A stretch of 64,000 nucleotides of DNA from Tabrizicola piscis. Lineage in GTDB: Bacteria; Pseudomonadota; Alphaproteobacteria; Rhodobacterales; Rhodobacteraceae. Below the pieces are notes generated by a model that worked only from the letters and a program-made list of their open reading frames with translations, was not told the origin of the DNA and made no database searches. A program made the translations under genes and the position numbers. Shown here piece after piece: positions 8,416 through 17,135 of this stretch; the first letter of the stretch is position 1, and every line of letters starts with the position of its first letter. Where the stretch lies: positions 4,030,001 to 4,094,000 of the forward strand of contig NZ_CP034328.1 of NCBI RefSeq assembly GCF_003940805.1. The letters run 5' to 3'.

Positions 8416-8700
8416 ATGCGGGACCCTGTCGGAGCGGAGCTTGTTCTCTTTGCGCGTGCATTGACCTTGTTTCCCCGTGAAGAACGCGTTGCGGTGGCAT
8501 CTTTGGTCCTTGCAGAGGTTGAGGCTGGTCATCGTCTTCTCCATGTGTCCGGCAGATGCCATCCGGTCTTTGGCGACGGAAGTCTGATGTCGCGCTGCGC
8601 CCTGTTCCCGCTGCGACCCGAACCCCTTGCCCATGATGAAGAATTTCTGTCCGCCATGGTCGTCGCGTGCAACGCGCTGCTCGACCATTCCAGATCTTGA
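8416..8700 (+). CDS. Small conserved-looking protein linked to the GTA cluster, function unknown
   Basis: A 94-residue frame starts at ATG 8416, two bases after the gp15 stop, and reads through to 8700. It has a helical N-terminal half (ELVLFARALTLFPREERVAVASLVLAEVEAGHRLL) and the turn GDGSLMSRCALFPL. Its tight spacing to gp15 and its codon use, which matches its neighbours, indicate a real, co-transcribed gene. I do not recognise a domain. It lies between the GTA genes and cysE, so it could act in GTA assembly or simply hitchhike on the operon. Confidence 0.65.
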   Translation: MRDPVGAELVLFARALTLFPREERVAVASLVLAEVEAGHRLLHVSGRCHPVFGDGSLMSRCALFPLRPEPLAHDEEFLSAMVVACNALLDHSRS

Positions 8701-8775
8701 TGGATCACCCCACAACTTTGCCGGTGGCCTGACCGATTTCATATGGTATGAATTGTCTGAACTGGAGGCTTCGCC

Positions 8776-9582
8776 ATGCTAGAAACAAAAGCGAAAGTGA
8801 CTGCCGTCGATCCCGTGTGGCGCCGCGTCTGCGAGGAGGCCGTCGATGCAATCCGGCTTGAACCGTTGCTGGGCGGCCTGATTCACTCTGGACTTCTGCA
8901 CCACGCCACAATGGAACGGGCGCTGGCATATCGCTTCTCCCTCAAGCTTGCGTCAGGCGAGATGAGCGAGCAGATTCTGCGAGAGATCGCCGACGAGGCG
9001 TTCGATTCCGACAGCGAACTTGGTGCTGCGGCACGGTCAGACCTTATGGCCGTGTTTGAACGTGATCCGGCATGCCATCGCTTCCTGCAGCCGATCCTGT
9101 TCTTCAAGGGGTATCAGGCAGTTCAGGCCTATCGCGTCGGTCATTGGCTTTGGCAGGCTGGTCGGATTGATCTTGCCTATTTCGTTCAGATGCGGGTGTC
9201 GGAAGTCTTTGGCGTCGATATCCACCCTGCCGCGAAGATCGGCAAGGGCATCATGATCGACCACGCCCATTCGATCGTCATTGGCGAAACTGCAGTCGTT
9301 GGTGACAACGTTTCGATGCTGCATTCCGTCACGCTTGGTGGCACGGGCAAGGAAGACGGTGACCGCCATCCCAAGATTGGCGACGGTGTGCTGATCGGAG
9401 CGGGGGCTAAGGTGCTGGGCAACATCAGCGTTGGCCAATGCTCCCGGATTGCTGCCGGTTCGGTTGTCCTTGAGGACGTTCCGCGCAACACAACCGTTGC
9501 AGGGGTGCCGGCGCGGGTCGTCGGCAAGGCTGGCTGTGCGCAGCCGGCGCTGACGATGGACCAGATCCTCAAGACCGAGTGA
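8776..9582 (+). CDS. cysE: Serine O-acetyltransferase
   Basis: The 268-residue enzyme makes O-acetylserine from serine and acetyl-CoA, the first step of cysteine synthesis. Its N-terminal helical domain (residues 1-140) is followed by hexapeptide repeats of the left-handed beta-helix: KIGKGIMIDHAHSIVIGE, then HSVTLGGTGKEDGDRHPKIG with the loop and catalytic histidines, and NTTVAGVPARVVG at the end. GGAGG lies 8 bases before the ATG. Location directly after the GTA cluster is a recurring arrangement in Rhodobacterales. The 75 bases before it could hold its own promoter. Confidence 0.95.
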   Translation: MLETKAKVTAVDPVWRRVCEEAVDAIRLEPLLGGLIHSGLLHHATMERALAYRFSLKLASGEMSEQILREIADEAFDSDSELGAAARSDLMAVFERDPACHRFLQPILFFKGYQAVQAYRVGHWLWQAGRIDLAYFVQMRVSEVFGVDIHPAAKIGKGIMIDHAHSIVIGETAVVGDNVSMLHSVTLGGTGKEDGDRHPKIGDGVLIGAGAKVLGNISVGQCSRIAAGSVVLEDVPRNTTVAGVPARVVGKAGCAQPALTMDQILKTE

Positions 9583-9592
9583 CCCCATTAGC

Positions 9593-10237
9593 ATGACCCC
9601 GGTCCTACGATCCTTCGCGGCCCGGGCTGTGGGGCAGGCAATTTCCTTGTTTGCCCGCTTCATGACTGCGCCAAGGGCAATTTGGCAAGGCATCGAACCG
9701 GTCGCGCGCCAGCGGGTCTACTTTGCCAACCACAGCTCGAACGGCGACTTCGTGCTTTTGTGGACCGTCCTGCCCCCGCCCCTCCGCCGCCAGACCCGGC
9801 CGGTGGCGGCGCTGGACTACTGGCTGAAATCGCCCCTCCGCGCCTTCATCGGCCGCGACGTGTTCAACGCCGTCCTGATCGACCGCCGCCCCGAGGCCCG
9901 GACGACCGACCCGGTCGCCCAAATGGTCGAGGCGCTGGACCAAGGCTCCTCCCTGATCCTTTTCCCCGAAGGCCAGCGCAACAGCTCTGACGCCGTCCTG
10001 CTTCCTTTCAAGTCCGGGCTTTACCACCTTGCCAAGGCCCGCCCCGAGGTTGACCTTGTTCCTGTCTGGATCGCCAACCTCAACAAGGTCATGCCCAAGG
10101 GCGAGATCATCCCCGTCCCCCTGATCTGCACATTGACCTTCGGAGCCGCCTTGCACCTATCCCCCGAAGAGGCGAAAGACGCCTTCCTCGCCCGCGCGTC
10201 CTCAGCCCTTCTGGCGCTTGGACAGCTGCAGCGATGA
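9593..10237 (+). CDS. Lysophospholipid acyltransferase-like protein (PlsC family)
   Basis: The 214-residue protein carries the two acyltransferase signatures: the HX4D motif in NHSSNGD (about residue 44-49) and the phosphate-binding FPEGQRNSS motif (about residue 123). PLPFKSGLYHLA-type residues follow. It would transfer an acyl chain to a lysophospholipid or glycerol-phosphate at the inner membrane. It starts 10 bases after cysE and overlaps the CdsA-like gene by 4 bases, so it is the first gene of a three-gene lipid operon. It is shorter than housekeeping PlsC, which suggests a dedicated role. Confidence 0.85.
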   Translation: MTPVLRSFAARAVGQAISLFARFMTAPRAIWQGIEPVARQRVYFANHSSNGDFVLLWTVLPPPLRRQTRPVAALDYWLKSPLRAFIGRDVFNAVLIDRRPEARTTDPVAQMVEALDQGSSLILFPEGQRNSSDAVLLPFKSGLYHLAKARPEVDLVPVWIANLNKVMPKGEIIPVPLICTLTFGAALHLSPEEAKDAFLARASSALLALGQLQR

Positions 10238-11178
10238 CCAGCCCGCACCTTCTATGGCTCCTTGCGGGGGTGGCGGGGATCCTGATCCTCGCCTCTATTG
10301 TGGGTGAGATCCTTCGCCAGCGCCTGTCGCCGGGCGGTGGCAACCCGGTTATTGAAAACCTGAACGCCCGGATTACGGCGTGGTGGGTGATGGTGATCCT
10401 CCTCGCCATCGCGTTCCTTGCCGGCAAGACCGGGGTGGTCCTTCTCTTCGCGCTCTGCTCCTTTGCCGCGCTGCGGGAGTTTCTGACCCTTACCACCCAC
10501 AACCGCGCGGACCACTGGTCGCTGGTGGCCTGCTTCTTCGTCGTCCTGCCGCTGCAATACTACTTTGTCCTGATCGACTGGTACGGGATGTATGCGGTTT
10601 TCGTGCCGGTGTATGTTTTCCTCCTGCTGCCTGTCCTTTCCGCCCTGCGCGGCAGTACGCAGGATTTCCTCGTCCGCGTCTCGGAAACCCAATGGGCACT
10701 GATGATCTGCGTCTATTGCGTCAGCCATGTGCCAGCGCTTCTCTATCTGCAGATCCCGGGGTTTGAGGGGCGGAATGTCATCCTGATCGCCTACCTCATC
10801 TTCGTCGTCCAGCTTTCCGACGTGATGCAGTACGTCTGGGGCAAGCTTCTGGGCCGCACCAGGATCGCGCCCACCCTCTCGCCCTCCAAGACGTGGGAGG
10901 GGTTCATCGGCGGCGCCCTGACGGCAACCCTGATCGGCACCTCGCTGTGGTGGATGACGCCCTTCACCATGGCGCAAGCCGCGGCCATGTGTCTGATCCT
11001 GACGCTGATGGGCTTTTTCGGCGGCCTCGTCATGTCGGCGATCAAGCGCGACCGGGGGGTCAAGGACTGGGGCCACCTCATCGCGGGCCACGGTGGGTTT
11101 ATCGACCGGCTCGACTCGGTGATCTTCGCTGCCCCGATCTTCTTCCACGTCACCCGCTACTTCTGGTCGCTCACATGA
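10234..11178 (+). CDS. Phosphatidate cytidylyltransferase-like membrane protein (CdsA family, YnbB-like)
   Basis: This 314-residue membrane protein has eight or so hydrophobic segments and the CdsA signature at its C-terminus: SPSKTWEGFIGG (about residue 225), then IKRDRGVKDWGHLIAGHGG and FIDRLDSV. CdsA enzymes make CDP-diacylglycerol from phosphatidate and CTP. It is flanked by a PlsC-like gene and a CDP-alcohol phosphotransferase-like gene with 4-base overlaps. This resembles the E. coli ynbA-ynbB context more than the housekeeping cdsA locus (normally next to dxr, frr and uppS). It probably feeds a specialised lipid pathway. Confidence 0.85.
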   Translation: MTSPHLLWLLAGVAGILILASIVGEILRQRLSPGGGNPVIENLNARITAWWVMVILLAIAFLAGKTGVVLLFALCSFAALREFLTLTTHNRADHWSLVACFFVVLPLQYYFVLIDWYGMYAVFVPVYVFLLLPVLSALRGSTQDFLVRVSETQWALMICVYCVSHVPALLYLQIPGFEGRNVILIAYLIFVVQLSDVMQYVWGKLLGRTRIAPTLSPSKTWEGFIGGALTATLIGTSLWWMTPFTMAQAAAMCLILTLMGFFGGLVMSAIKRDRGVKDWGHLIAGHGGFIDRLDSVIFAAPIFFHVTRYFWSLT

Positions 11179-11804
11179 CGGACGCTGCCAACCGCCGCCC
11201 CCTTGCCTCGCGCCAGTCGGCCTGGGCTGGCAAACTTGCTACCCGCGCCGTGCAGCGCGGCATCACGCCGAACCAGATCTCGCAAGCCTCGACCGGCTTT
11301 GCCGCGATTGGATTTGCCGCCTATGCGCTGGTCCCCTTAAGTCCCGGACTGATCCAGTGGCTCCTCCTGATCATCGCCGCCGCAACGATCCAGGCGCGGC
11401 TCGTCTGTAACCTGATCGACGGCATGGTCGCAGTCGAAGGCGGGCAGGGCACGAAGGACGGCCCTTTCTGGAACGAAGCCCCGGACCGCGCTTCCGACCT
11501 CCTCCTGCTCCTCGGAGCCGGCATTGCCGCAGGTGATCCCGCTCTCGGCGCGTTCGCCGCCGCTCTTGCCATCGCCACCGCCTATATCCGCGAACTTGGC
11601 CGGGCCGAGGGCTTTGCGCCCGACTTCTCCGGTCCCATGGCCAAGCCGCATCGCATGGCTGCCCTGACCCTCGGTACCGCCATCGGCGCCTTCACTGCAA
11701 CGGAATCGGTGCTTTCGCTGACACTCTGGATCATCGCCGTCGGGACAGCCGCCACAATCCTTCGCCGTTCGCTTCGCCTGATCTCAGCCTTGAAGGGACG
11801 ATAG
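11175..11804 (+). CDS. CDP-alcohol phosphotransferase-like membrane protein with altered motif
   Basis: The 209-residue membrane protein resembles CDP-alcohol phosphotransferases (YnbA/PgsA type), which join a CDP-lipid to an alcohol. The canonical motif DxxDGxxAR...GxxxDxxxD is degenerate here: NLIDGMVAV (N for the first D, V for R), then NEAPDRASD (N for the motif glycine). The DG and DxxxD elements remain. The start at 11175 overlaps the upstream stop (ATGA). It may use an unusual substrate or have reduced metal binding. A hairpin at 11808-11827 follows the stop, ending the operon. Confidence 0.75.
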   Translation: MTDAANRRPLASRQSAWAGKLATRAVQRGITPNQISQASTGFAAIGFAAYALVPLSPGLIQWLLLIIAAATIQARLVCNLIDGMVAVEGGQGTKDGPFWNEAPDRASDLLLLLGAGIAAGDPALGAFAAALAIATAYIRELGRAEGFAPDFSGPMAKPHRMAALTLGTAIGAFTATESVLSLTLWIIAVGTAATILRRSLRLISALKGR

Positions 11805-11807
11805 AAA

Positions 11808-11827
11808 AGGGCCCCGCTAAGGGCCCT
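11808..11827. terminator. Hairpin between convergent operons
   Basis: AGGGCCC pairs with GGGCCCT around a 6-base loop, three bases after the CDP-alcohol phosphotransferase stop. No clear U tract follows. Together with the adjacent repeat it separates this operon from the convergent pdh operon. Confidence 0.6.
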
Positions 11828-11835
11828 CAACTTTC

Positions 11836-11884
11836 TCTTCTCCAAATATCCCGCGGGGGGTGCGGGGGGCGCGAAGCCCCCCGC
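11836..11884 (+). repeat. Dispersed CCAAATATCCCG repeat with GC hairpin (copy A)
   Basis: TCTCCAAATATCCCGCGGG is followed by a 9-bp hairpin (GCGGGGGGC at 11862-11870 with GCCCCCCGC at 11876-11884). The same layout recurs at 23655, 32663 and 40689 and, inverted, at 42288. It may double as a terminator for pdhC, which ends ten bases further on. Confidence 0.75.
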
Positions 11885-11893
11885 TTCTACCTC

Positions 11894-13219
11894 TCAGGCC
11901 AGCATGGCCACCGGGTTTTCCAGTCCCTCGATGATCGCTTTCAGGAACTCTGCCCCCAGCGCCCCATCGATCACCCGGTGATCGACCGACAGCGTCATCG
12001 ACATCACCGTCGCCACGCCAATGGTCCCATCTGCCAGCACCACCGGCTTCTTGATCCCCGCGCCTACCGCAAGGATCGACCCATGCGGCGGGTTGATCAC
12101 GGCATCGAAATTCTCGATTCCCATCATCCCAAGGTTGGAGATCGCAAAACTCCCGCCTTGATACTCCTGCGGGGCCAGTTTCTTTGTCTTCGCCCGAACG
12201 GCCAGATCCTTCATCTCGGCCGACAGCGCACTTAGCGACTTCTTGTCGGCATCGCGCAGGACGGGGGTAAAGAGGCCCCCCTCCACGGCAACCGCCACCG
12301 CCACATCCGACGGTTTCAGCCGCAGCATCCGGTCGCCTGCCCAGACGGCATTGGCATTAGGCACCGCCTGCAAGGCCATCGCGCAGGCCTTGATGATGAA
12401 GTCGTTGACCGACAGCTTCACCCCACGCCCCTCGAGCTGCTTGTTGAGCGTTTCGCGGAATGCCATCAGCGCATCAAGCCGCACCTCGCGCCGCAGATAG
12501 AAATGCGGGATGGTCTGCTTTGCCTCGGTCAGCCGCGCCGCAATGGTCCGGCGCATTCCGTCCAGCGGAATTTCCTCAAACTGCCGGTCGGCATACATCT
12601 TCAGCACGGTTTCTGCCGCCATCCCGGTCGGCATCGACGCCGCTGGCTTGGCCGCAGCCGCAGCCGCCGGGGCAGGGGCCGCCGCAGCAACCGCTGCCAC
12701 CGGGGCCGCCGCCACCGGTTTTGCCCCCTCTACATCGGCGCGCACGATCCGGCCATGCGGACCCGATCCCTTGACCGAGGTCAGGTCCAACCCCTTCTCC
12801 GCCGCGATCCGCCGCGCCAAGGGCGAAGCGAACACCCGCACCCCGCCTGATACCGGGGCTGCCGCGGGGGCAGGGGCCGCAACCGGCCGCTCATCGCTCG
12901 CTTTGGCTTCGCTCTTCGCTGGCGTTGGAGGTGGCGCCGCCGAAGAGGGCTGCGAAGCGGCCGATGAGGCGTCCTCGCCATCTTCCAGCAGGACCGCGAT
13001 CGGCGTGTTGACCTTCACCCCAGCCGTGCCTTCGGCGATCAGCAGTTTCCCGACCACGCCCTCGTCAACCGCCTCGAACTCCATCGTGGCCTTGTCGGTC
13101 TCGATCTCGGCCAGGATCTGGCCTGACTTGACCGCATCCCCCTCCTTGACCAGCCATTTGGCCAGCGTCCCTTCCTCCATCGTCGGGGACAGCGCGGGCA
13201 TCAGAATTTGAACAGCCAT
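11894..13219 (-). CDS. pdhC: Pyruvate dehydrogenase E2, dihydrolipoamide acetyltransferase
   Basis: The 441-residue E2 transfers the acetyl group from lipoate to CoA and forms the core of the pyruvate dehydrogenase complex. One N-terminal lipoyl domain has its lysine in ETDKATME (residue 43). An Ala/Pro linker leads to the E3-binding domain ([19 protein letters not shown]), a second Ala/Pro linker, and the catalytic domain with the active-site DHRVIDG near the C-terminus. It is the last gene of pdhA-pdhB-pdhC, 10 bases after pdhB. The lipoyl domain is almost identical to that of pdhB. Confidence 0.96.
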   Translation of the reverse strand: MAVQILMPALSPTMEEGTLAKWLVKEGDAVKSGQILAEIETDKATMEFEAVDEGVVGKLLIAEGTAGVKVNTPIAVLLEDGEDASSAASQPSSAAPPPTPAKSEAKASDERPVAAPAPAAAPVSGGVRVFASPLARRIAAEKGLDLTSVKGSGPHGRIVRADVEGAKPVAAAPVAAVAAAAPAPAAAAAAKPAASMPTGMAAETVLKMYADRQFEEIPLDGMRRTIAARLTEAKQTIPHFYLRREVRLDALMAFRETLNKQLEGRGVKLSVNDFIIKACAMALQAVPNANAVWAGDRMLRLKPSDVAVAVAVEGGLFTPVLRDADKKSLSALSAEMKDLAVRAKTKKLAPQEYQGGSFAISNLGMMGIENFDAVINPPHGSILAVGAGIKKPVVLADGTIGVATVMSMTLSVDHRVIDGALGAEFLKAIIEGLENPVAMLA

Positions 13220-13229
13220 TTTCCCCTCC

Positions 13230-14606
13230 TTACCGGTAGCAGACGGATTTGACGGCGGTCACGACTTCCGCAGGCGTGATCAGGGCGAACTTCTCCAAGT
13301 TTGCTGCGTAAGGCATCGGCACGTCCTTGCCCGTGCAGGTGATGACCGGAGCGTCCAGATAATCGAAGGCCTTCTGCATGATCGTCGAGGCGATATGGTC
13401 GCCAATCGACCCCACCGGGAAGCCCTCTTCCACCGTGACACAGCGGTTGGTCTTCATCACAGAGGCAAGCACCGTATCGTAGTCAATCGGACGCAAGGTG
13501 CGCAGGTTGATGACTTCGGCGCTGATCCCGTCTTTGGCCAGTTCCTCCGCCGCCGCCAGCGCATGCGCGCAGCCGATGCCGAAGCTGACAATCGTCACAT
13601 CCTTGCCCTCGCGCAGGATCGATGCCTTGCCAAACGGCACCGTAAAGTCCGGATCGGTCGGCACCTCGAAACTGCGGCCATACATGATCTCGTTTTCCAG
13701 GAAGACCACCGGGTTCGGATCGCGGATCGCCGACTTCAGCAACCCCTTCGCATCCGCCGCCGAATAGGGGATGCAAACCCGCAGCCCCGGGATCGCCGCA
13801 TACCAGGCCGAATAGTCCTGCGAATGCTGGGCACCCACTCGCGCCGCAGCCCCGTTCGGGCCACGGAACACCATCGGGCTGCCCATCTGGCCCCCCGACA
13901 TGTACAGGGTTTTGGCCGCAGAATTCAGAATATGGTCAATGGCTTGCATCGAGAAGTTGAACGTCATGAACTCCACGATCGGCTTCAGCCCGCCCCATGA
14001 CGCGCCAACCCCGATCCCGGCAAAGCCCATCTCGGTGATCGGAGTATCAACCACGCGGCGCGGCCCGAACTCGTCCAGCAGGCCCTGCGAAATCTTGTAG
14101 GCCCCCTGATACTCGCCAACTTCCTCGCCCATCAGGAACACTGTCGGATCGGCTCGCATCTCTTCGGCCATCGCCTCGCGCAACGCCTCGCGCACCGTCA
14201 TCGTCTTGGTCGGGCCTTCGGGCAGGTCACTGTGCGGCCAACCCTTGGCCGCCACCGGGGCAGGGGCCGCCGCAACCGGAGCCGCCGCCACCGTGGCGGG
14301 TGCCTCGGCCGCCACCGCAGCGGCCGCAACGGCTGCCGGCTTCGGCGCATCGGCCACTGTCTCGCCATCCTCGACCATGACGGCAATCGGCGTGTTCACC
14401 TTCACGCCCGCGGTGCCTTCGGCGACCAGCAGTTTGCCGACCACCCCTTCATCGACTGCCTCGAATTCCATCGTGGCCTTGTCGGTCTCGATCTCGGCCA
14501 GGATCTGGCCGGACTTGACCGTATCACCCTCTTTCACCAGCCATTTGGCCAGTGTGCCTTCCTCCATGGTGGGGGACAGCGCGGGCATGAGTATTTCGGT
14601 TGCCAT
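13230..14606 (-). CDS. pdhB: Pyruvate dehydrogenase E1 beta subunit with N-terminal lipoyl domain
   Basis: At 458 residues this E1-beta is longer than the usual 325 or so because it carries a lipoyl domain (residues 1-80, lysine in ETDKATME) and an Ala/Pro/Val linker before the transketolase-like domain ([20 protein letters not shown] onward). Such lipoylated E1-beta subunits are known in alphaproteobacteria. With PdhA it decarboxylates pyruvate using thiamine diphosphate. The gene lies 13 bases after pdhA. A GAGGG Shine-Dalgarno precedes the ATG. No residue loss was seen. Confidence 0.96.
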   Translation of the reverse strand: MATEILMPALSPTMEEGTLAKWLVKEGDTVKSGQILAEIETDKATMEFEAVDEGVVGKLLVAEGTAGVKVNTPIAVMVEDGETVADAPKPAAVAAAAVAAEAPATVAAAPVAAAPAPVAAKGWPHSDLPEGPTKTMTVREALREAMAEEMRADPTVFLMGEEVGEYQGAYKISQGLLDEFGPRRVVDTPITEMGFAGIGVGASWGGLKPIVEFMTFNFSMQAIDHILNSAAKTLYMSGGQMGSPMVFRGPNGAAARVGAQHSQDYSAWYAAIPGLRVCIPYSAADAKGLLKSAIRDPNPVVFLENEIMYGRSFEVPTDPDFTVPFGKASILREGKDVTIVSFGIGCAHALAAAEELAKDGISAEVINLRTLRPIDYDTVLASVMKTNRCVTVEEGFPVGSIGDHIASTIMQKAFDYLDAPVITCTGKDVPMPYAANLEKFALITPAEVVTAVKSVCYR

Positions 14607-14619
14607 GGTTTCCCCTCCC

Positions 14620-15606
14620 TCAGGCGTAGATGTCGGTCCAGAGTTCCTCCAGCGGAGGCTCCGGGCTGTCTTTCGAGAACTCGGCCGCTTCGTTCACCGT
14701 GGCCTTGATCTCCTTGTCGATCGCCTTCAGCTCTTCGTCCGAGGCAAGGCCGCCTTGCGTCAGAAGGTCCCGCACATGTTCGATGCAGTCCTTCTCGGTG
14801 CGGATCTTCTCCACTTCCTCGCGGGTCCGGTACTTCGCCGGGTCCGACATGGAATGCCCGCGATAGCGGTAGGTCATCATCTCAAGGATATACGGACCGT
14901 TCCCGGCCCGGCAGTGCGCAATCGCCTTCTCGCCAGCCGCCTTGACCGCCAGCACGTCCATGCCGTCAACCTGCTCACCGGGGATGCCATAGGCCAGACC
15001 GCGACCGTAAAGCGTGGTGGACTTGGTGGACCGCTTCACGCTGGTCCCCATCGCATAGCCGTTGTTTTCAATGACGAAAATCACCGGCAGAGCCCAAAGT
15101 TCCGCCATGTTGTAGGTCTCGTAGACCTGGCCCTGGTTCGCCGCGCCATCGCCGAAGTAAGTGAAGGTCACGTTGTCGTTGCCCAGATACTTGTCGGCAA
15201 AGGCCAGTCCGGCCCCCAGTGGTACCTGAGCGCCAACAATCCCGTGCCCGCCGTAGAAATGTTTCTCTTTCGAGAACATGTGCATCGACCCGCCCTTGCC
15301 CTTGGAAAAGCCCCCGATGCGCCCGGTCAGTTCGGCCATCACGCCCTTGGGGTCCATCCCGCAGGCCAGCATATGCCCATGGTCGCGGTAACTGGTGACA
15401 CGCTTGTCGCCCTCTTTCGTCGCGGCCTCCAGACCGACGACGACGGCTTCCTGCCCGATGTACAGGTGGCAGAACCCCCCGATCAGGCCCATGCCGTAAA
15501 GCTGACCGGCCTTTTCCTCGAACCGGCGGATCAACAGCATCTCGCGGTAATATTTCAGAAGGTCTTCCTTCGAGACATTCGGTCTCGCATCCGGCTTCTT
15601 GGCCAT
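14620..15606 (-). CDS. pdhA: Pyruvate dehydrogenase E1 alpha subunit
   Basis: The 328-residue subunit binds thiamine diphosphate: the motif [17 protein letters not shown] (about residue 165) ends in the Mg-binding [10 protein letters not shown] region. The phosphorylation-loop region [15 protein letters not shown] is conserved. It heads the minus-strand pdhABC operon; GGGAGGAG lies 6 bases before the start. Just upstream lies a near-perfect 20-base inverted repeat (15629-15648), a candidate operator. No E3 (lpd) gene follows within the window, so that subunit must come from elsewhere. Confidence 0.96.
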   Translation of the reverse strand: MAKKPDARPNVSKEDLLKYYREMLLIRRFEEKAGQLYGMGLIGGFCHLYIGQEAVVVGLEAATKEGDKRVTSYRDHGHMLACGMDPKGVMAELTGRIGGFSKGKGGSMHMFSKEKHFYGGHGIVGAQVPLGAGLAFADKYLGNDNVTFTYFGDGAANQGQVYETYNMAELWALPVIFVIENNGYAMGTSVKRSTKSTTLYGRGLAYGIPGEQVDGMDVLAVKAAGEKAIAHCRAGNGPYILEMMTYRYRGHSMSDPAKYRTREEVEKIRTEKDCIEHVRDLLTQGGLASDEELKAIDKEIKATVNEAAEFSKDSPEPPLEELWTDIYA

Positions 15607-15628
15607 CGGCTCCTCCCAGGGGCTTGGA

Positions 15629-15648
15629 ATGGTTCAACGTTAAACCAT
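15629..15648. promoter_or_regulatory. Inverted repeat upstream of pdhA, candidate operator
   Basis: ATGGTTCAACGTTAAACCAT is symmetric at 18 of 20 positions and sits 22 bases before the pdhA start, in the promoter or leader. The pattern ATGGTTnAACGTTnAACCAT looks like a dimeric repressor site. The cognate regulator is not encoded nearby. Confidence 0.5.
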
Positions 15649-15698
15649 CCTTACACCATCGGGGATTATTGGGTCAAAGCAAAATCCTGCCGCAGCGT

Positions 15699-15722
15699 CA
15701 TGCGTGCGGAATGGCACGCATG
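15699..15722. terminator. Hairpin after the ftsB-like gene
   Basis: CATGCGTGC pairs perfectly with GCACGCATG around a 6-base loop, 33 bases past the minus-strand ftsB-like stop and upstream of pdhA. There is no U tract. It could end the ftsB-like transcript or lie in the pdhA promoter region. Confidence 0.45.
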
Positions 15723-15754
15723 CGTTGAACGAATGTCAGAAGGAAAGGAACCGG

Positions 15755-16069
15755 TCAGCGGATGGCGATTTCGTCGGCGCGCATATAGCCCAGCACGTCG
15801 CGGGTCTGCTGGTCCAGAAGATCAAGATCAAGGAACCCGTCCGACAAGCGCCGCGTCAGGTTCTGCATCTCGGCCAGTTCGCTTTCCAGCCTGTCACGCT
15901 CCACCGCAAGGCCTGCGGCTTCGGCATTGATCGCCACACGGCGGAACATGCCATAGTCGCCCTGCACAGCCGCAAAGGTGAAATAGATCCCCAACGCCAA
16001 GGCCAGCGCCAGATAGATCAATCCGCCCAGACTCTGACGTGTTCCTGATCGTGAATGCGCAGTGCTCAT
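15755..16069 (-). CDS. Septum formation initiator family protein (FtsB/DivIC-like)
   Basis: The 104-residue protein has a short cytoplasmic N-terminus, one membrane segment (LGGLIYLALALALGIYFTFA, residues 14-33) and a coiled-coil stretch (LAVERDRLESELAEMQNLTR, residues 54-73), ending LLDQQTRDVLGYMRADE. This is the FtsB/DivIC layout; such proteins link FtsQ and FtsL in the division complex. Its position between glycolytic genes and pdhA on the same strand is typical for alphaproteobacteria. A hairpin-forming GCCCC...GGGGC element lies 14 bases before its start. Confidence 0.85.
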   Translation of the reverse strand: MSTAHSRSGTRQSLGGLIYLALALALGIYFTFAAVQGDYGMFRRVAINAEAAGLAVERDRLESELAEMQNLTRRLSDGFLDLDLLDQQTRDVLGYMRADEIAIR

Positions 16070-16181
16070 GCTTGCCCCGAATGCCCCTCTTTTCTGGGGG
16101 CCTTGGCTGAATCATTGCATATCGGAATTCACTTGTGAATCCCGAAAATGCACAGCTCTCAAAGACTTGGGCAGGCTTTCA

Positions 16182-16203
16182 GACGCAGGCTGCTGCCTGC
16201 GTC
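16182..16203. terminator. Hairpin overlapping the fda stop codon
   Basis: GACGCAGGC and GCCTGCGTC pair perfectly (9 bp) around TGCT. The stem includes the first bases of the fda stop codon region (16202-16204), so termination and translation end at the same place. On the minus strand the downstream bases are not U-rich. Confidence 0.55.
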
Positions 16204-17092
16204 AGGTGATCGACGCGGCGTGGATGCTGTCGATGGCACCCTTCAGCACCGCATCAAATTCGGCATCGCTTTGCTGCGCCGACAGGCCTTCGCTCAGGGC
16301 GCGGCTGAAGCTGGCGATGACCCCATGGTTCTGCGCCAGAATTTCATTCGCCTTTTCGCGGCTATGCCCGCCCGAAAGCGCCACGACCTTCAGCACCTTC
16401 GGATGGTTGACCAACGGCTGGTAGAAATCGGGCACGGTCGGCAGGCTCAACTTCAGCATGACCTGACCCTCAAGCCCTTCCAGCGCCTTGAGAATTTCGT
16501 TCTGCAGCATCACCTCCGCCTCAGCCTTGTCGCTGATCGAGATGGTGACTTCGGGCTCAAGGATCGGCATCAGCCCATGGGCCGCCACGTCGCGCCCCAG
16601 CGCAAACTGCTGGGCCACGATCGCCGCGATCCCCTTGGCATTGGCGGCATTGATGACCGACCGCTCCTTCGTGCCGTAGATCCCGGCCTTCGCCGCGCGG
16701 TCCAGAAGGTCACCCAAGCCCGGGATCGGCTTCATCAGCTGCACGCCGTCGGCTTCCGCCTCCAGCCCCTTGTCGATCTTCAGGAACGGCACTACGCCGC
16801 GCTTTTCCCACAGGAAAGTGGCGGTGGGGATGCCGTCGATGGTGCGGTCCATGGTCTGCTCGAACAGGATCGCGCCCACCACCTTGTCACCGCTAAAGGC
16901 GGGCGACTTGATGATTCGCGCGCGCATCGCGTGGATCAGGTCGAACATCTGCTCTTCGCCCGAATACTCCGTCTCGGCCACGCCATATTGCTTCAGCGCC
17001 TTGGGGGTGGACCCACCCGACTGGTCAAGGGCGGCAATGAACCCCCGGCCGTTCTTCACCTGTTCGGTCATCTTCGCGTTGGTCATGTCCAT
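16202..17092 (-). CDS. fda: Fructose-bisphosphate aldolase, class I
   Basis: The 296-residue enzyme is a bacterial class I (Schiff-base) aldolase, shown by the N-terminal KNGRGFIAALDQSGGSTPKA block, KLSLPTVPDFYQPLVNHPK (Schiff-base lysine in the KLS context) and the C-terminal phosphate-binding VVALSGGHSREKANEIL. It cleaves fructose-1,6-bisphosphate in glycolysis and works in reverse in gluconeogenesis. The gene lies 43 bases after pgk on the same strand, so they are probably co-transcribed. GGGAGGGA precedes ATG 17092; ATG 17086 is an equally good start. Confidence 0.94.
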   Translation of the reverse strand: MDMTNAKMTEQVKNGRGFIAALDQSGGSTPKALKQYGVAETEYSGEEQMFDLIHAMRARIIKSPAFSGDKVVGAILFEQTMDRTIDGIPTATFLWEKRGVVPFLKIDKGLEAEADGVQLMKPIPGLGDLLDRAAKAGIYGTKERSVINAANAKGIAAIVAQQFALGRDVAAHGLMPILEPEVTISISDKAEAEVMLQNEILKALEGLEGQVMLKLSLPTVPDFYQPLVNHPKVLKVVALSGGHSREKANEILAQNHGVIASFSRALSEGLSAQQSDAEFDAVLKGAIDSIHAASIT

Positions 17093-17135
17093 CTCCCACT
17101 GGTCCCTCCCGGCATAGCGCGGGCCGGGTCGCCTC

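Noticed and set aside
1..8700. A prophage
   Set aside because: There is no integrase, lysis cassette or attachment site in view, gene order and the short tape measure are those of a GTA, and cysE follows directly as in other Rhodobacterales.
14206..15930. A 574-codon plus-strand frame opposite pdhB and pdhA
   Set aside because: Antisense artefact; pdhA and pdhB are well conserved on the minus strand.
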